Of a DNA stretch of 9,212 nucleotides, positions 1 to 6,015 are shown in pieces. Source of the stretch: CAYLMM01 sp964384825 (GTDB lineage: Bacteria > Krumholzibacteriota > Krumholzibacteriia > LZORAL124-64-63); assembly GCA_964384825.1 (NCBI GenBank), contig CAYLMM010000074.1, forward strand, positions 1-9,212, given 5' to 3'. Made by a program: the position numbers and the translations under genes. The first letter of the stretch is position 1, and every line of letters begins with the position of its first letter. The notes beneath the pieces are model-generated. The model was not told where the DNA came from and searched no databases. It worked only from the letters and a program-made list of their open reading frames with translations.

Positions 1-356
1 TCATCCCCGGCCACCTGATGTTCGGGGCCTTCTTCACGGCGACGTCGATGATCGGGGTGATCGCCCTGGCCGGCATCATGGTCCGCAACAGCGTTCTGCT
101 GATCGACTTCATCGAGGCCCGTCTCAGGCAGGGACTGGCCCTGAAGGAGGCGGTGATCGAGGCCGGAGCCATCCGGTTCCTGCCGATCGCCCTGACCGCC
201 GGCACCGTGATCACCGGTTCGTTCGTGATGGTCTTCGACCCGATCTTCCAGGGCCTGGCCATCTCGCTGATGATGGGCTCGCTGCTGTCGACGATCCTGA
301 CGGTCGTGGTCATCCCGCTCGCGTATTATCTCTACGCGCGCAAGAAGTTCGCCTGA
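1..356 (+). CDS. RND-family efflux transporter permease, C-terminal end (5' end outside window)
   Basis: The open frame runs in from the left edge (codons from base 3) and stops at TGA 354-356, giving 117 visible residues. They are almost wholly membrane-type: a segment containing FTATSMIGVIALAGIMVRNS, then LLIDFIEARLRQG, then FLPIALTAGTVITGSFVMVF, then a final segment GLAISLMMGSLLSTILTVVV ending in a basic YARKKFA tail. This matches the last transmembrane helices of AcrB-type inner-membrane RND permeases. The G-I-(M/I)-V-R-N-S and DPIFQGLAIS patterns are typical of the HAE1-like group. Such permeases are about 1000-1100 residues long and use the proton gradient to export drugs, metals or lipophilic compounds with a periplasmic adaptor and an outer-membrane channel. 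The substrate cannot be judged because the porter domains and proton-relay residues lie outside the window. It looks like the last gene of its operon, as hairpins and a terminator follow. Confidence 0.93.
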   Translation, partial: IPGHLMFGAFFTATSMIGVIALAGIMVRNSVLLIDFIEARLRQGLALKEAVIEAGAIRFLPIALTAGTVITGSFVMVFDPIFQGLAISLMMGSLLSTILTVVVIPLAYYLYARKKFA

Positions 357-362
357 TCGGCA

Positions 363-390
363 CGGCGGCGCTCCATGGGGGGCGCCGCCG
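363..390 (+). terminator. GC-rich hairpin just after the RND gene
   Basis: A perfect 9-bp inverted repeat (cggcggcgc at 363-371, gcgccgccg at 382-390) with a 10-base loop begins 7 bases after the RND stop codon. The bases after it (ttcatgacaa) give no U-tract, so it is a poor stand-alone intrinsic terminator. It may instead protect the 3' end, or work together with the stronger terminator at 547-582. Confidence 0.5.
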
Positions 391-393
391 TTC

Positions 394-492
394 ATGACAA
401 GGTTTCAATTGTCAAAAATGTGGTTGCACCGGGGTAGGCGATTGGTTAATTTTCCCTATAGGAAGAGATTTCTGATTACCGATATTTTTTGA
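394..492 (+). other. doubtful 32-codon basic ORF (possible leader peptide)
   Basis: ATG at 394 opens 32 codons ending at TGA 490-492. The peptide starts MTRFQLSKMW and ends LITDIF. It has six Arg, encoded AGG, CGG, AGG, CGA, AGG and AGA, which are unusual choices for a GC-rich genome, and two Lys. There is no good Shine-Dalgarno sequence: the start lies only 4 bases beyond the GC hairpin at 363-390. The codon choice is what random AT-rich sequence would give, so non-coding is the simpler reading. It is listed because the stop codon is followed one base later by the first strand of the paired RNA region and then by a terminator, the order seen in attenuators. Confidence 0.13.
424..451 (+). promoter_or_regulatory. 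weak candidate sigma70 promoter in the AT-rich island
   Basis: TTGCAC (424-429) as -35 and TTAATT (446-451) as -10 are separated by 16 bases. If real, transcription would begin near 458 and a transcript ending at the 547-582 terminator would be about 125 nt. The -10 match is modest, and AT-rich sequence gives such matches by chance. Confidence 0.22.
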
Positions 493-493
493 A

Positions 494-543
494 GGGTTTG
501 CTGACAAGTCGGTTTTCTCCCTCCAAACCCCCGCCGACTTGTC
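494..543 (+). ncRNA. interlocking RNA pairings before a terminator (candidate small RNA, 3'-UTR or attenuator element)
   Basis: Two perfect pairings interlock. Strand A, gggtttg (494-500), complements caaaccc (524-530), 7 bp. Strand B, gacaagtcgg (503-512), complements ccgacttgtc (534-543), 10 bp, extendable by G-U pairs at both ends. The A partner lies inside the loop of the B hairpin, so the two either form an H-type pseudoknot or exclude one another. Only 3 bases separate the B hairpin from the stem of the intrinsic terminator at 547-582. I recognise no known riboswitch or RNA family. It could be the body of a small RNA of about 125 nt, a structured 3' end of the RND transcript, or a cis element acting on readthrough into the protease gene. 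The strict 10-bp complementarity is what makes function likely. Confidence 0.4.
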
Positions 544-546
544 GCA

Positions 547-582
547 GGCTGGCCGCGTTCAACGTGGCCAGCCCCTTTTTTT
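547..582 (+). terminator. strong intrinsic terminator
   Basis: ggctggcc (547-554) pairs perfectly with ggccagcc (566-573). The stem continues inward through a G-U pair (555/565) and two more pairs (556-557 with 563-564), giving an 11-bp stem closed by a 5-base loop (ttcaa). Two C and then seven T (576-582) follow. This is a textbook Rho-independent terminator on the + strand. It lies 190 bases after the RND stop and about 110 bases before the likely start of the protease transcript, so it either ends the RND operon or ends a small RNA. Confidence 0.87.
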
Positions 583-619
583 GCAATATGTTACAAGAGT
601 GTCTCATTTTGCTCGGGCC

Positions 620-651
620 GGTTCCGTCGATTTTTTTTCGAAGCTGGAACC
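620..651. repeat. inverted repeat with T-rich loop upstream of the protease promoter
   Basis: ggttcc (620-625) and ggaacc (646-651) are exact complements. Inside them tcga (627-630) can pair with tcga (638-641), leaving a loop of seven T; the whole T run is 631-638. The repeat ends 7 bases before the proposed -35 box of the protease promoter, where an upstream regulator site or curved upstream element could lie. No known operator is recognised. Confidence 0.3.
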
Positions 652-658
652 ACGGCGT

Positions 659-688
659 TTGCGACCACCCCCCCGACCTCGGTATACT
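659..688 (+). promoter_or_regulatory. sigma70-like promoter of the S8 protease gene
   Basis: TTGCGA (659-664, 4 of 6 match to TTGACA) and TATACT (683-688, 5 of 6 match to TATAAT) are separated by 18 bases. Transcription would start near 695, giving a 5' UTR of about 60 bases that contains the 711-734 hairpin and a GGAG ribosome site (747-750) six bases before the ATG. The good -10 box stands out in this GC-rich DNA. Confidence 0.6.
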
Positions 689-710
689 AGGAATGCTTCA
701 TTTGGAACGC

Positions 711-734
711 GGATCCGGCCGATGCGCCGGATCC
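711..734 (+). promoter_or_regulatory. 5'-UTR hairpin before the S8 protease
   Basis: ggatccggc (711-719) and gccggatcc (726-734) form a perfect 9-bp stem with a 6-base loop (cgatgc). It lies between the proposed transcription start and the GGAG ribosome site, 12 bases before the latter. No U-tract follows, so it is not a terminator. It could stabilise the mRNA, tune translation, or be a dyad operator in DNA. Confidence 0.45.
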
Positions 735-756
735 AGACCCCAACCCGGAGCCCGGC

Positions 757-3700
757 ATGCGCCGCATCCTCCCCGCGATCATCATCGGGCTGGCCCTGGT
801 CGCCCCCCTCGCGTCGAGCGCCTCCGGACTCGAACCCGGCCTCGCCCTGCGGATCCGCGGGATGGCTCCGGACGAGCAGATCAAGGTCCTGGTCGTGCTG
901 GCCGACCGCCCCGATCTGCCGGCCCTGAAGAGCCGACTGGATCGGACCCGGGCGGGACGCGCGCAGCGCCATCGCACGGTCATGCGGAATCTGCGCGAGG
1001 CCGCGGCCCGTTCCCAGGGACCGCTGCTTGACGAACTGGCCGCCATGCGGGACCGGGGCGAGATCGCGGGATTCACGCCGCACTGGCTGATCAACGCGGT
1101 GGTGGTCCTCGGCAAGACCGCGGCGATCCGTTCGCTGGCCCTGCGCCCGGACGTGGACCGCATCGAGGCCGATCTGGTCGCTTCGGCGATGCGGCCGGTG
1201 GCCGAAGCCCCGGTCTCGGCGACCGAGGCCGCGCTGGGCGTCGGCACCACGCCCGGCATGACGATGATCGGCGCCGACCGCGTCTGGCGGGAGATGGGCT
1301 TCACCGGCAAGGGGGTGCTGATCGGTTCGATCGATACCGGCGTCGACGGCACCCATCCCGCCCTGCGCGACCGGTGGCGGGGCAACTTCGCTCCCGTTTC
1401 CGAATGCTGGCTCGACGCCGCGGGCCTCGGACATCCCCTGCCCGACGACGACTACCGCCACGGCACCCACATCATGGGCACCCTGGCCGGCCTGGCTCCC
1501 GGCGACAGCATCGGCGTCGCCCCCGGCGCCCTGTGGATCGCCAGCAACGCCACCAACCAGGACGCCTCCTCGGAGTTCGACAACGACATCCTGAATTCCC
1601 TGGAATGGCTGGCGGATCCGGACGGCGACCCGCAGACCGTCGACGACGTGCCGGACGTCGTGCAGAACAGCTGGGGGATCTACGACGGGATGAGCGGCGT
1701 GGTCTATCCCCCCTGCGACAGCCGCTGGTGGGACGCGATGGACGCCTGCGAGGCGGCCGGCATCGTGCTGGTCTGGTCGGCCGGCAACGAGGGGCCCGAC
1801 CCCTTCTCGCTGCGCAGCCCCGCCGACCGGGCCTCGACGCCCCTGAACGCCTTCAGCGTCGGCTCGGTCGATTTCGACGACCCGGTCGAGGTGAGCTATT
1901 TCTCCAGCCGCGGCCCCTCCGAATGCGATTCCGTCTCGATCAAGCCCGAGGTCGTGGCTCCCGGCAACCCCATCTACAGCTCGGTTCCAGGCGGCGGGTA
2001 CTGGTACTTCAGCGGCACTTCGATGGCCGGCCCTCACGTCGCGGGAATCGCGGCCCTGATCCGCGACGCCGCTCCCGATCTCGGCGTCGACCAGATCAAG
2101 CAGATCATCCTGGACACGGCGGTGGACCTGGGACCGCCCGGCGAGGACAACGACAGCGGATTCGGGCTGGTCGACGCCTGGGCGGCCGTATCGACGGCTC
2201 TCGGTCCGGCAGGCACGGTGACCGGCAGGCTCACCGACCACGTCACCGGAGAGCCCGTGCCCGAGGGCGTGGTCACGGTCGGCGACCAGACCGTCCACGC
2301 CGACGCCGACGGACGCTACTCCATCATTCTCGCGGCCGGATCGCGGACCCTGGAATGCTCGGGATTCGGATTCACTCCGACCGAGCTGTCGGTCCCGGTG
2401 ACCGCGGGTTCGCTGATCACCCTAGACGCAGCGCTCCAGCCCGGGGCGACCGCCCGCCTGCACGGCAAGGTCTACGATCCCGCGGGAACGCCGATCGCCG
2501 GCGCCGTGCTCACCGCGCTCGACACTCCGGTCCCGCCGACATCGACCGGGCCCGACGGATCCTACGAGTTTCTCCTGCCGCCCGGGACGGTCTACATGAT
2601 CCAGGCCATCGCCGAAGGCCTCTCGGCGCGCGTGATCGCGGTGGAGATCGCCGGCGACACCGAACTCGACTTCCATCTGCCGCGGTCGATCGAGAACTTC
2701 GAGACCGGCGGGTTCAGCCTCTTCCCCTGGGAATCCGGGGGCGACGCCGGATGGCTCATCGACGATCTCGATCCCTACGAGGGCGCCTTCTCCGCCCGCT
2801 CGGGGCCGATCGTCAACAACCAGTCCTCGCTGCTCCAGGTCACACTCTCGTTCGTGCGCGACGACACCCTTTCGTTCCGGCTGCGGGTCTCGACCGAGAC
2901 CGGCTTCGATGTCCTCTCCTTCCGCATCGACGGCCAGGAAGCCGCTTCGTGGACGGGCGAGCTTCCCTGGCAGGAACAGCGCTTCGCGCTCACGGCGGGC
3001 GAACACACCCTGAGCTGGCTCTACGTGAAGGACGAGGCGGGGCGCAACGGCGGCGATTCGGCCTGGCTCGATCTGATCAGGTTCCCCGACCTGGGCGAGC
3101 CTCCGACTCCGGAGGCGGCCCTTTCGCCGTCGACCCTCGGCGCGGGAGTGGCGCCCGGCCGCATGACCGAACGCCTGCTGCTGCTCGAGAACCGGGGGCA
3201 GGCTCCGCTGACCTTCGACGCGGTCCTGGAAATCGCGGCGCCCTCCGGGGGCGGCGACCCGGTGCCCGTCGAATCGGGAGGCCGCGGCGGTCCCGACGAA
3301 TTCGGCTACTGGTGGATCGACGACGGCGCCTTCGGCGGGCCGGTCTACGACTGGATCGAGATCTCGGCGACCGGCCAGGTCGCGTCGTTCCCCCTGGCGC
3401 CGCCCGACGAGCTGGATTCCGACATGACCCTGCCCATCCCCCTGGGCTTCACCTTCCCCTTCTACGGCGTCGACCACACCGACGTGCGCATCTGCACCAA
3501 CGGCTTCCTCTCGTTCGGCACCTACGCGATCAACGACCAGAACGTGAGCATCCCCAACACGAACATCCCCAACGACATGATCGCCCCGATGTGGAGCGAT
3601 CTGCGGGTCGGCTTCTGGACCGGAACCGAGGGGCCCGTCTACTGGTGGAGCGATCCGGAAAACGGACGCTTCGTGGTGCAGTACCAGAACGCCAAGCACT

Positions 3701-4407
3701 TCGCCAGCGGGTTGAAGACGACCTTCGAGGTCATCCTGTACGAGAACGGTTCGATCCTCTGTCAGTACGCCGACGTGCCGTTTCCCGACGAGGACGCATT
3801 CTACACCGTCGGCATCGAGAACCCCGACGGCACCGACGGGCTGCAGGCGGCCTTCGACCAGCCGATCCTGCACGACGGGACGGCCCTGCTGTTCACCACC
3901 ACGCCCCCACCGGCCCCCTGGCTGCGGATCGAGCCTTCCTCGGGCGTGATCCCGCCCCTCGGCTCGGTCGAGATGACCGTGACCTTCGACGCCGCCGACC
4001 TGCAGGCCGGCTCCTACATCGGGACGGTCCTGGTGGGGACCGACGACCCCGACCGGCCCGAGATCTCGGTGCCGGCCCAGCTGACGGTCGACCCCCTGAC
4101 CGGCGCGGGCCCCGGCGATCCGCCGGTCGCCTTCGCGCTGCGACCCGCGGCGCCGAACCCCTTCAACCCCCGCACGACCATCCGCTTCGACGTTCCCGCC
4201 CAGGGCGCGCCGATCGAGCTGCGCATCTACGACGCAGCAGGGCGCCTGTCCCGGACGCTGCTGGACCAGAGGCTGCCGGGCGGCCGGCACGCCGCGGTCT
4301 GGGACGGCCGCGACGATGCGGGGCGGCCCGCGCCGTCGGGCATCTATTTCGTAAGGTTGAAAGCGCCGGGGTTCCTGCGCACGACGAAGATCGCGCTGGT
4401 GAAGTGA
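757..4407 (+). CDS. secreted S8 subtilisin-like protease (bacillopeptidase F type) with FlgD-like C-terminal domain
   Basis: This 1216-residue serine endopeptidase probably degrades proteins at or outside the cell surface. ATG 757 is preceded by GGAG (747-750), and residues 1-22 form a signal peptide (MRRILPAIIIGLALV..., cut near SSA-S). Residues about 35-160 look like an inhibitor-type propeptide. The protease domain spans about 170-480: Asp193 in SIDTGVDGTHP, His235 in RHGTHIMGT, oxyanion Asn344 in WSAGNEGPD and Ser422 in SGTSMAGPHVAG, so the full S8 triad is present. DVVQNSWG and the text around Asp193 resemble bacillopeptidase F. Two carboxypeptidase-regulatory-like beta domains follow (about 485-560 and 566-643), then a MAM/jelly-roll-like domain (645-777), an Ig-like stretch (from about 783), an unassigned Trp/Tyr-rich beta domain (847-1050), another Ig-like stretch (1055-1112) and a FlgD-like tail (from 1130; NPFNPRTTIRF, GIYFVRL). 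Such tails resemble type IX sorting or anchoring domains. It has its own promoter and is convergent with an aminopeptidase gene. Confidence 0.94.
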   Translation: MRRILPAIIIGLALVAPLASSASGLEPGLALRIRGMAPDEQIKVLVVLADRPDLPALKSRLDRTRAGRAQRHRTVMRNLREAAARSQGPLLDELAAMRDRGEIAGFTPHWLINAVVVLGKTAAIRSLALRPDVDRIEADLVASAMRPVAEAPVSATEAALGVGTTPGMTMIGADRVWREMGFTGKGVLIGSIDTGVDGTHPALRDRWRGNFAPVSECWLDAAGLGHPLPDDDYRHGTHIMGTLAGLAPGDSIGVAPGALWIASNATNQDASSEFDNDILNSLEWLADPDGDPQTVDDVPDVVQNSWGIYDGMSGVVYPPCDSRWWDAMDACEAAGIVLVWSAGNEGPDPFSLRSPADRASTPLNAFSVGSVDFDDPVEVSYFSSRGPSECDSVSIKPEVVAPGNPIYSSVPGGGYWYFSGTSMAGPHVAGIAALIRDAAPDLGVDQIKQIILDTAVDLGPPGEDNDSGFGLVDAWAAVSTALGPAGTVTGRLTDHVTGEPVPEGVVTVGDQTVHADADGRYSIILAAGSRTLECSGFGFTPTELSVPVTAGSLITLDAALQPGATARLHGKVYDPAGTPIAGAVLTALDTPVPPTSTGPDGSYEFLLPPGTVYMIQAIAEGLSARVIAVEIAGDTELDFHLPRSIENFETGGFSLFPWESGGDAGWLIDDLDPYEGAFSARSGPIVNNQSSLLQVTLSFVRDDTLSFRLRVSTETGFDVLSFRIDGQEAASWTGELPWQEQRFALTAGEHTLSWLYVKDEAGRNGGDSAWLDLIRFPDLGEPPTPEAALSPSTLGAGVAPGRMTERLLLLENRGQAPLTFDAVLEIAAPSGGGDPVPVESGGRGGPDEFGYWWIDDGAFGGPVYDWIEISATGQVASFPLAPPDELDSDMTLPIPLGFTFPFYGVDHTDVRICTNGFLSFGTYAINDQNVSIPNTNIPNDMIAPMWSDLRVGFWTGTEGPVYWWSDPENGRFVVQYQNAKHFASGLKTTFEVILYENGSILCQYADVPFPDEDAFYTVGIENPDGTDGLQAAFDQPILHDGTALLFTTTPPPAPWLRIEPSSGVIPPLGSVEMTVTFDAADLQAGSYIGTVLVGTDDPDRPEISVPAQLTVDPLTGAGPGDPPVAFALRPAAPNPFNPRTTIRFDVPAQGAPIELRIYDAAGRLSRTLLDQRLPGGRHAAVWDGRDDAGRPAPSGIYFVRLKAPGFLRTTKIALVK

Positions 4408-4424
4408 GGCGCGAAGGATCCGGA

Positions 4425-4444
4425 CCGCGGGATCAGTCCCGCGG
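4425..4444. terminator. hairpin between convergent genes, overlapping the M28 stop codon
   Basis: ccgcggga (4425-4432) and tcccgcgg (4437-4444) are perfect complements around the loop tcag, which itself contains the reverse-strand stop codon (tca at 4433-4435) of the aminopeptidase gene. On the + strand the hairpin begins 17 bases after the protease stop. No T-run follows in either direction. It is placed to act as a bidirectional 3'-end structure between the two convergent mRNAs, but efficient termination is not assured. Confidence 0.45.
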
Positions 4445-5929
4445 CCGCGGCTCCTCGCGTTCGTAGTCCCCGTCGGCCACGGCCATGACCACCCGGCAGG
4501 CCAGGCGCGCCGCGGCCCGCAGCACGCCGGGATCAAGCGTCTCGACGGTGTCCGAGGGCAGATGCAGATGACGGTATCCGTTCTCGGCCGCGAAGTAGAG
4601 CGTCGGCACGCCCGCGCGATGGAAGGGTGTGGCGTCGGCGCCCCCTCCGGCCCATGTGCGCTCGACCGACAGGGCGTCGTGAGCGGCGTCGATCCGGCGC
4701 GCCAGATTCCACAGCCCGGGGTAGGTCTCGCCGCAGCCCAGGCGCAGGCTGTCGCCCTCGGCCACGCAGTCGAGGTTGATCATCGCCACGGTGCTCTCCA
4801 GCGGGATCGCCGGATGCGCGGCGTAGTGCTCGGCCCCGAGCAGGCCCTGCTCCTCTCCCGCGAACAGCACGAAGACTATCGAGCGTCGGGGACTTTCGGG
4901 CGCGCGGGCCAGGGCGGCGGCCGCCGCGACCACCGCCGCGCTGCCCGATGCGTTGTCGTTGGCCCCCGGAAAGACCACGTCGCCCTGCTTGCCCACGTGG
5001 TCGAGATGAGCGCCCATCACTACGCACTGACCGGCCAGATCGGGGTCGGATCCGGGCAGGATCCCCACGACGTTGGCCGTGGCCGCCCGCGGATCGTATC
5101 GCGGACGCACCTCCATCCGGGCGCGGGCCTCGAGCTCCCGCGAACGCGGGGCCCGGGCCTCGTCGATTTCGACCTGCAGGCCGCGCAGCTCGTCCAGGCC
5201 GCCGGCGAACAAACGGGCGGCCTGCTCCAGCGAGATCTGGGCCTGGGGAACGTCCATCGGCTGGACGCCCGGCCCGTGCATGACCGAACCGATCACCGGC
5301 TGCGGGTGGTCGTCGCCGGGACGCGAGACCAGCAGCAGGCCCCGCGCGCCGCGCACCGCTGCGGCCAGGGCCTTGGGGCGCGGTGATGCTGCGTCGCCCC
5401 AGCCTTCGCCGTCCCCGGGCCGCCAGCGGGGCGCCTGCTTGAAGGCCAGCACGATCTTCCCCGCCACGTCGATGTCGTCGTAGTCGTCGTAGCCGCGATC
5501 GGACGACGCAAGGCCGTAGCCCGCGAAGACCACCGGCGCCTCGATCTCGCCGCCGCCGGTGAAACCGCGCCAGATGTAGTCGTCGCCCAGGGTCAGATCC
5601 TGCATCGCGCCGTCGGGCCCGGCCAGCGCCAGCCGGCAGGGGCCCGGGATGATGTTCGATTCGATGGCGAAGTTCTGACGGAAGCCCTCGTCGCCGCCCG
5701 GCCGCAGGCCCAAGCCGGCGAAGCGCTCGGCCATGGCGTCGACGACCCGGTCGAAGGCCGGGTCTCCGGGCAGCCGGCCGCGGGTCGCGGGATCGGAGAG
5801 GGTCGCGATGTCGGCCATGAGGCCGGCGGCCTCGATGCCGGAAGCGGGATCGGCGGGCGCAGGACCCGCCGCGGCTTCGTGAACGGAAAAGGCCAGCAGC
5901 AGCAGACACGATGCGGCGACTCGATGCAC
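4433..5929 (-). CDS. secreted M28 family zinc aminopeptidase with PA-like insert
   Basis: This 498-residue metallopeptidase of family M28 is predicted to release N-terminal residues from peptides in the periplasm or outside the cell. Start is GTG at 5929, with AAGGA six bases upstream and an immediate signal peptide (residues 1-21, LLLLAFSVHEAAA then G). A later Met (residue 38) would lose it. Residues about 128-285 look like a PA (protease-associated) domain: APVVFAGYGL, YDDYDDIDVAGKIVL. The catalytic domain carries the expected co-catalytic zinc set: His308 and Asp310 (GAHLDHVG), Asp325 (GANDNASG), Glu359/Glu360 (FAGEEQG), Asp387 (INLDC) and His456 (HLHLPSDT). It has no FlgD-like tail, unlike the convergent S8 protease. 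It lies 86 bases downstream of the DUF5916 gene in the same direction, so co-transcription is plausible. Upstream codons of the same open frame belong to an off-frame reading of that gene. The exact substrate is unknown. Confidence 0.93.
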   Translation of the reverse strand: MHRVAASCLLLLAFSVHEAAAGPAPADPASGIEAAGLMADIATLSDPATRGRLPGDPAFDRVVDAMAERFAGLGLRPGGDEGFRQNFAIESNIIPGPCRLALAGPDGAMQDLTLGDDYIWRGFTGGGEIEAPVVFAGYGLASSDRGYDDYDDIDVAGKIVLAFKQAPRWRPGDGEGWGDAASPRPKALAAAVRGARGLLLVSRPGDDHPQPVIGSVMHGPGVQPMDVPQAQISLEQAARLFAGGLDELRGLQVEIDEARAPRSRELEARARMEVRPRYDPRAATANVVGILPGSDPDLAGQCVVMGAHLDHVGKQGDVVFPGANDNASGSAAVVAAAAALARAPESPRRSIVFVLFAGEEQGLLGAEHYAAHPAIPLESTVAMINLDCVAEGDSLRLGCGETYPGLWNLARRIDAAHDALSVERTWAGGGADATPFHRAGVPTLYFAAENGYRHLHLPSDTVETLDPGVLRAAARLACRVVMAVADGDYEREEPRPRD

Positions 5930-5935
5930 GTCGGT

Positions 5936-5940
5936 TCCTT
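5936..5940 (-). promoter_or_regulatory. ribosome site fixing the GTG start of the M28 gene
   Basis: The reverse strand reads AAAGGAACCGAC before GTG. AAGGA (5936-5940) stands 6 bases from the start codon. This, with the signal peptide that follows, separates the gene from the long same-frame open stretch upstream. Confidence 0.75.
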
Positions 5941-5959
5941 TCTCCGGACCGGACACGAA

Positions 5960-5992
5960 GCCGGCCGGAAATGCAGCGCACTTCCGGCCGGC
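5960..5992 (-). terminator. 11-bp hairpin between the DUF5916 and M28 genes
   Basis: gccggccggaa (5960-5970) and ttccggccggc (5982-5992) are perfect 11-bp complements with an 11-base loop. The hairpin lies 23 bases after the DUF5916 stop and 30 bases before the M28 start. No U-run follows in the reverse-strand transcript, so readthrough seems likely. It may act as a partial terminator or as an mRNA-stabilising or processing structure that sets the ratio of the two products. No clear separate promoter for the M28 gene was found in the 86-base gap. Confidence 0.5.
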
Positions 5993-6015
5993 ATTCCCTC
6001 GGCTCCCCCAGGAAC

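Larger units (their letters stand above)
357..756. other. 400-base intergenic region with an AT-rich core
   Basis: No convincing protein gene fills this gap. By hand count 391-490 has 37 G+C in 100 bases, against about 68% in the neighbouring gene. In order it holds: the hairpin at 363-390; a dyad TGACAA (395-400) / TTGTCA (409-414); a 32-codon ORF of doubtful reality (394-492); interlocking pairings at 494-543; a strong intrinsic terminator at 547-582; an inverted repeat with a T-rich loop at 620-651; a promoter at 659-688; and a 5'-UTR hairpin at 711-734. Longer open frames that cross it are antisense or off-frame echoes of the GC-rich protease gene. Confidence 0.85.

Noticed and set aside
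547..573. A tRNA-like arm (gcgttcaacg) in the intergenic region.
   Set aside because: It is the loop of an 11-bp terminator stem followed by seven T. No acceptor stem or anticodon arm surrounds it.
489..1031. A 180-codon + strand frame starting in the intergenic region.
   Set aside because: It runs through the intrinsic terminator, the promoter and the start of the protease gene in another frame. Its product has no recognisable features.
1374..4466. A 1030-codon + strand frame inside the S8 protease gene, with long reverse-strand frames at 604-2298 and 2422-4536.
   Set aside because: The products are Arg/Gly/Pro-rich shadows. The S8 frame carries the full catalytic triad and ordered domains.
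4433..5929. A lipoprotein signal in the M28 protein because of Cys8 (VAASC).
   Set aside because: The Cys comes before the hydrophobic core rather than after it. An ordinary signal peptide cut near AAA-G fits better.
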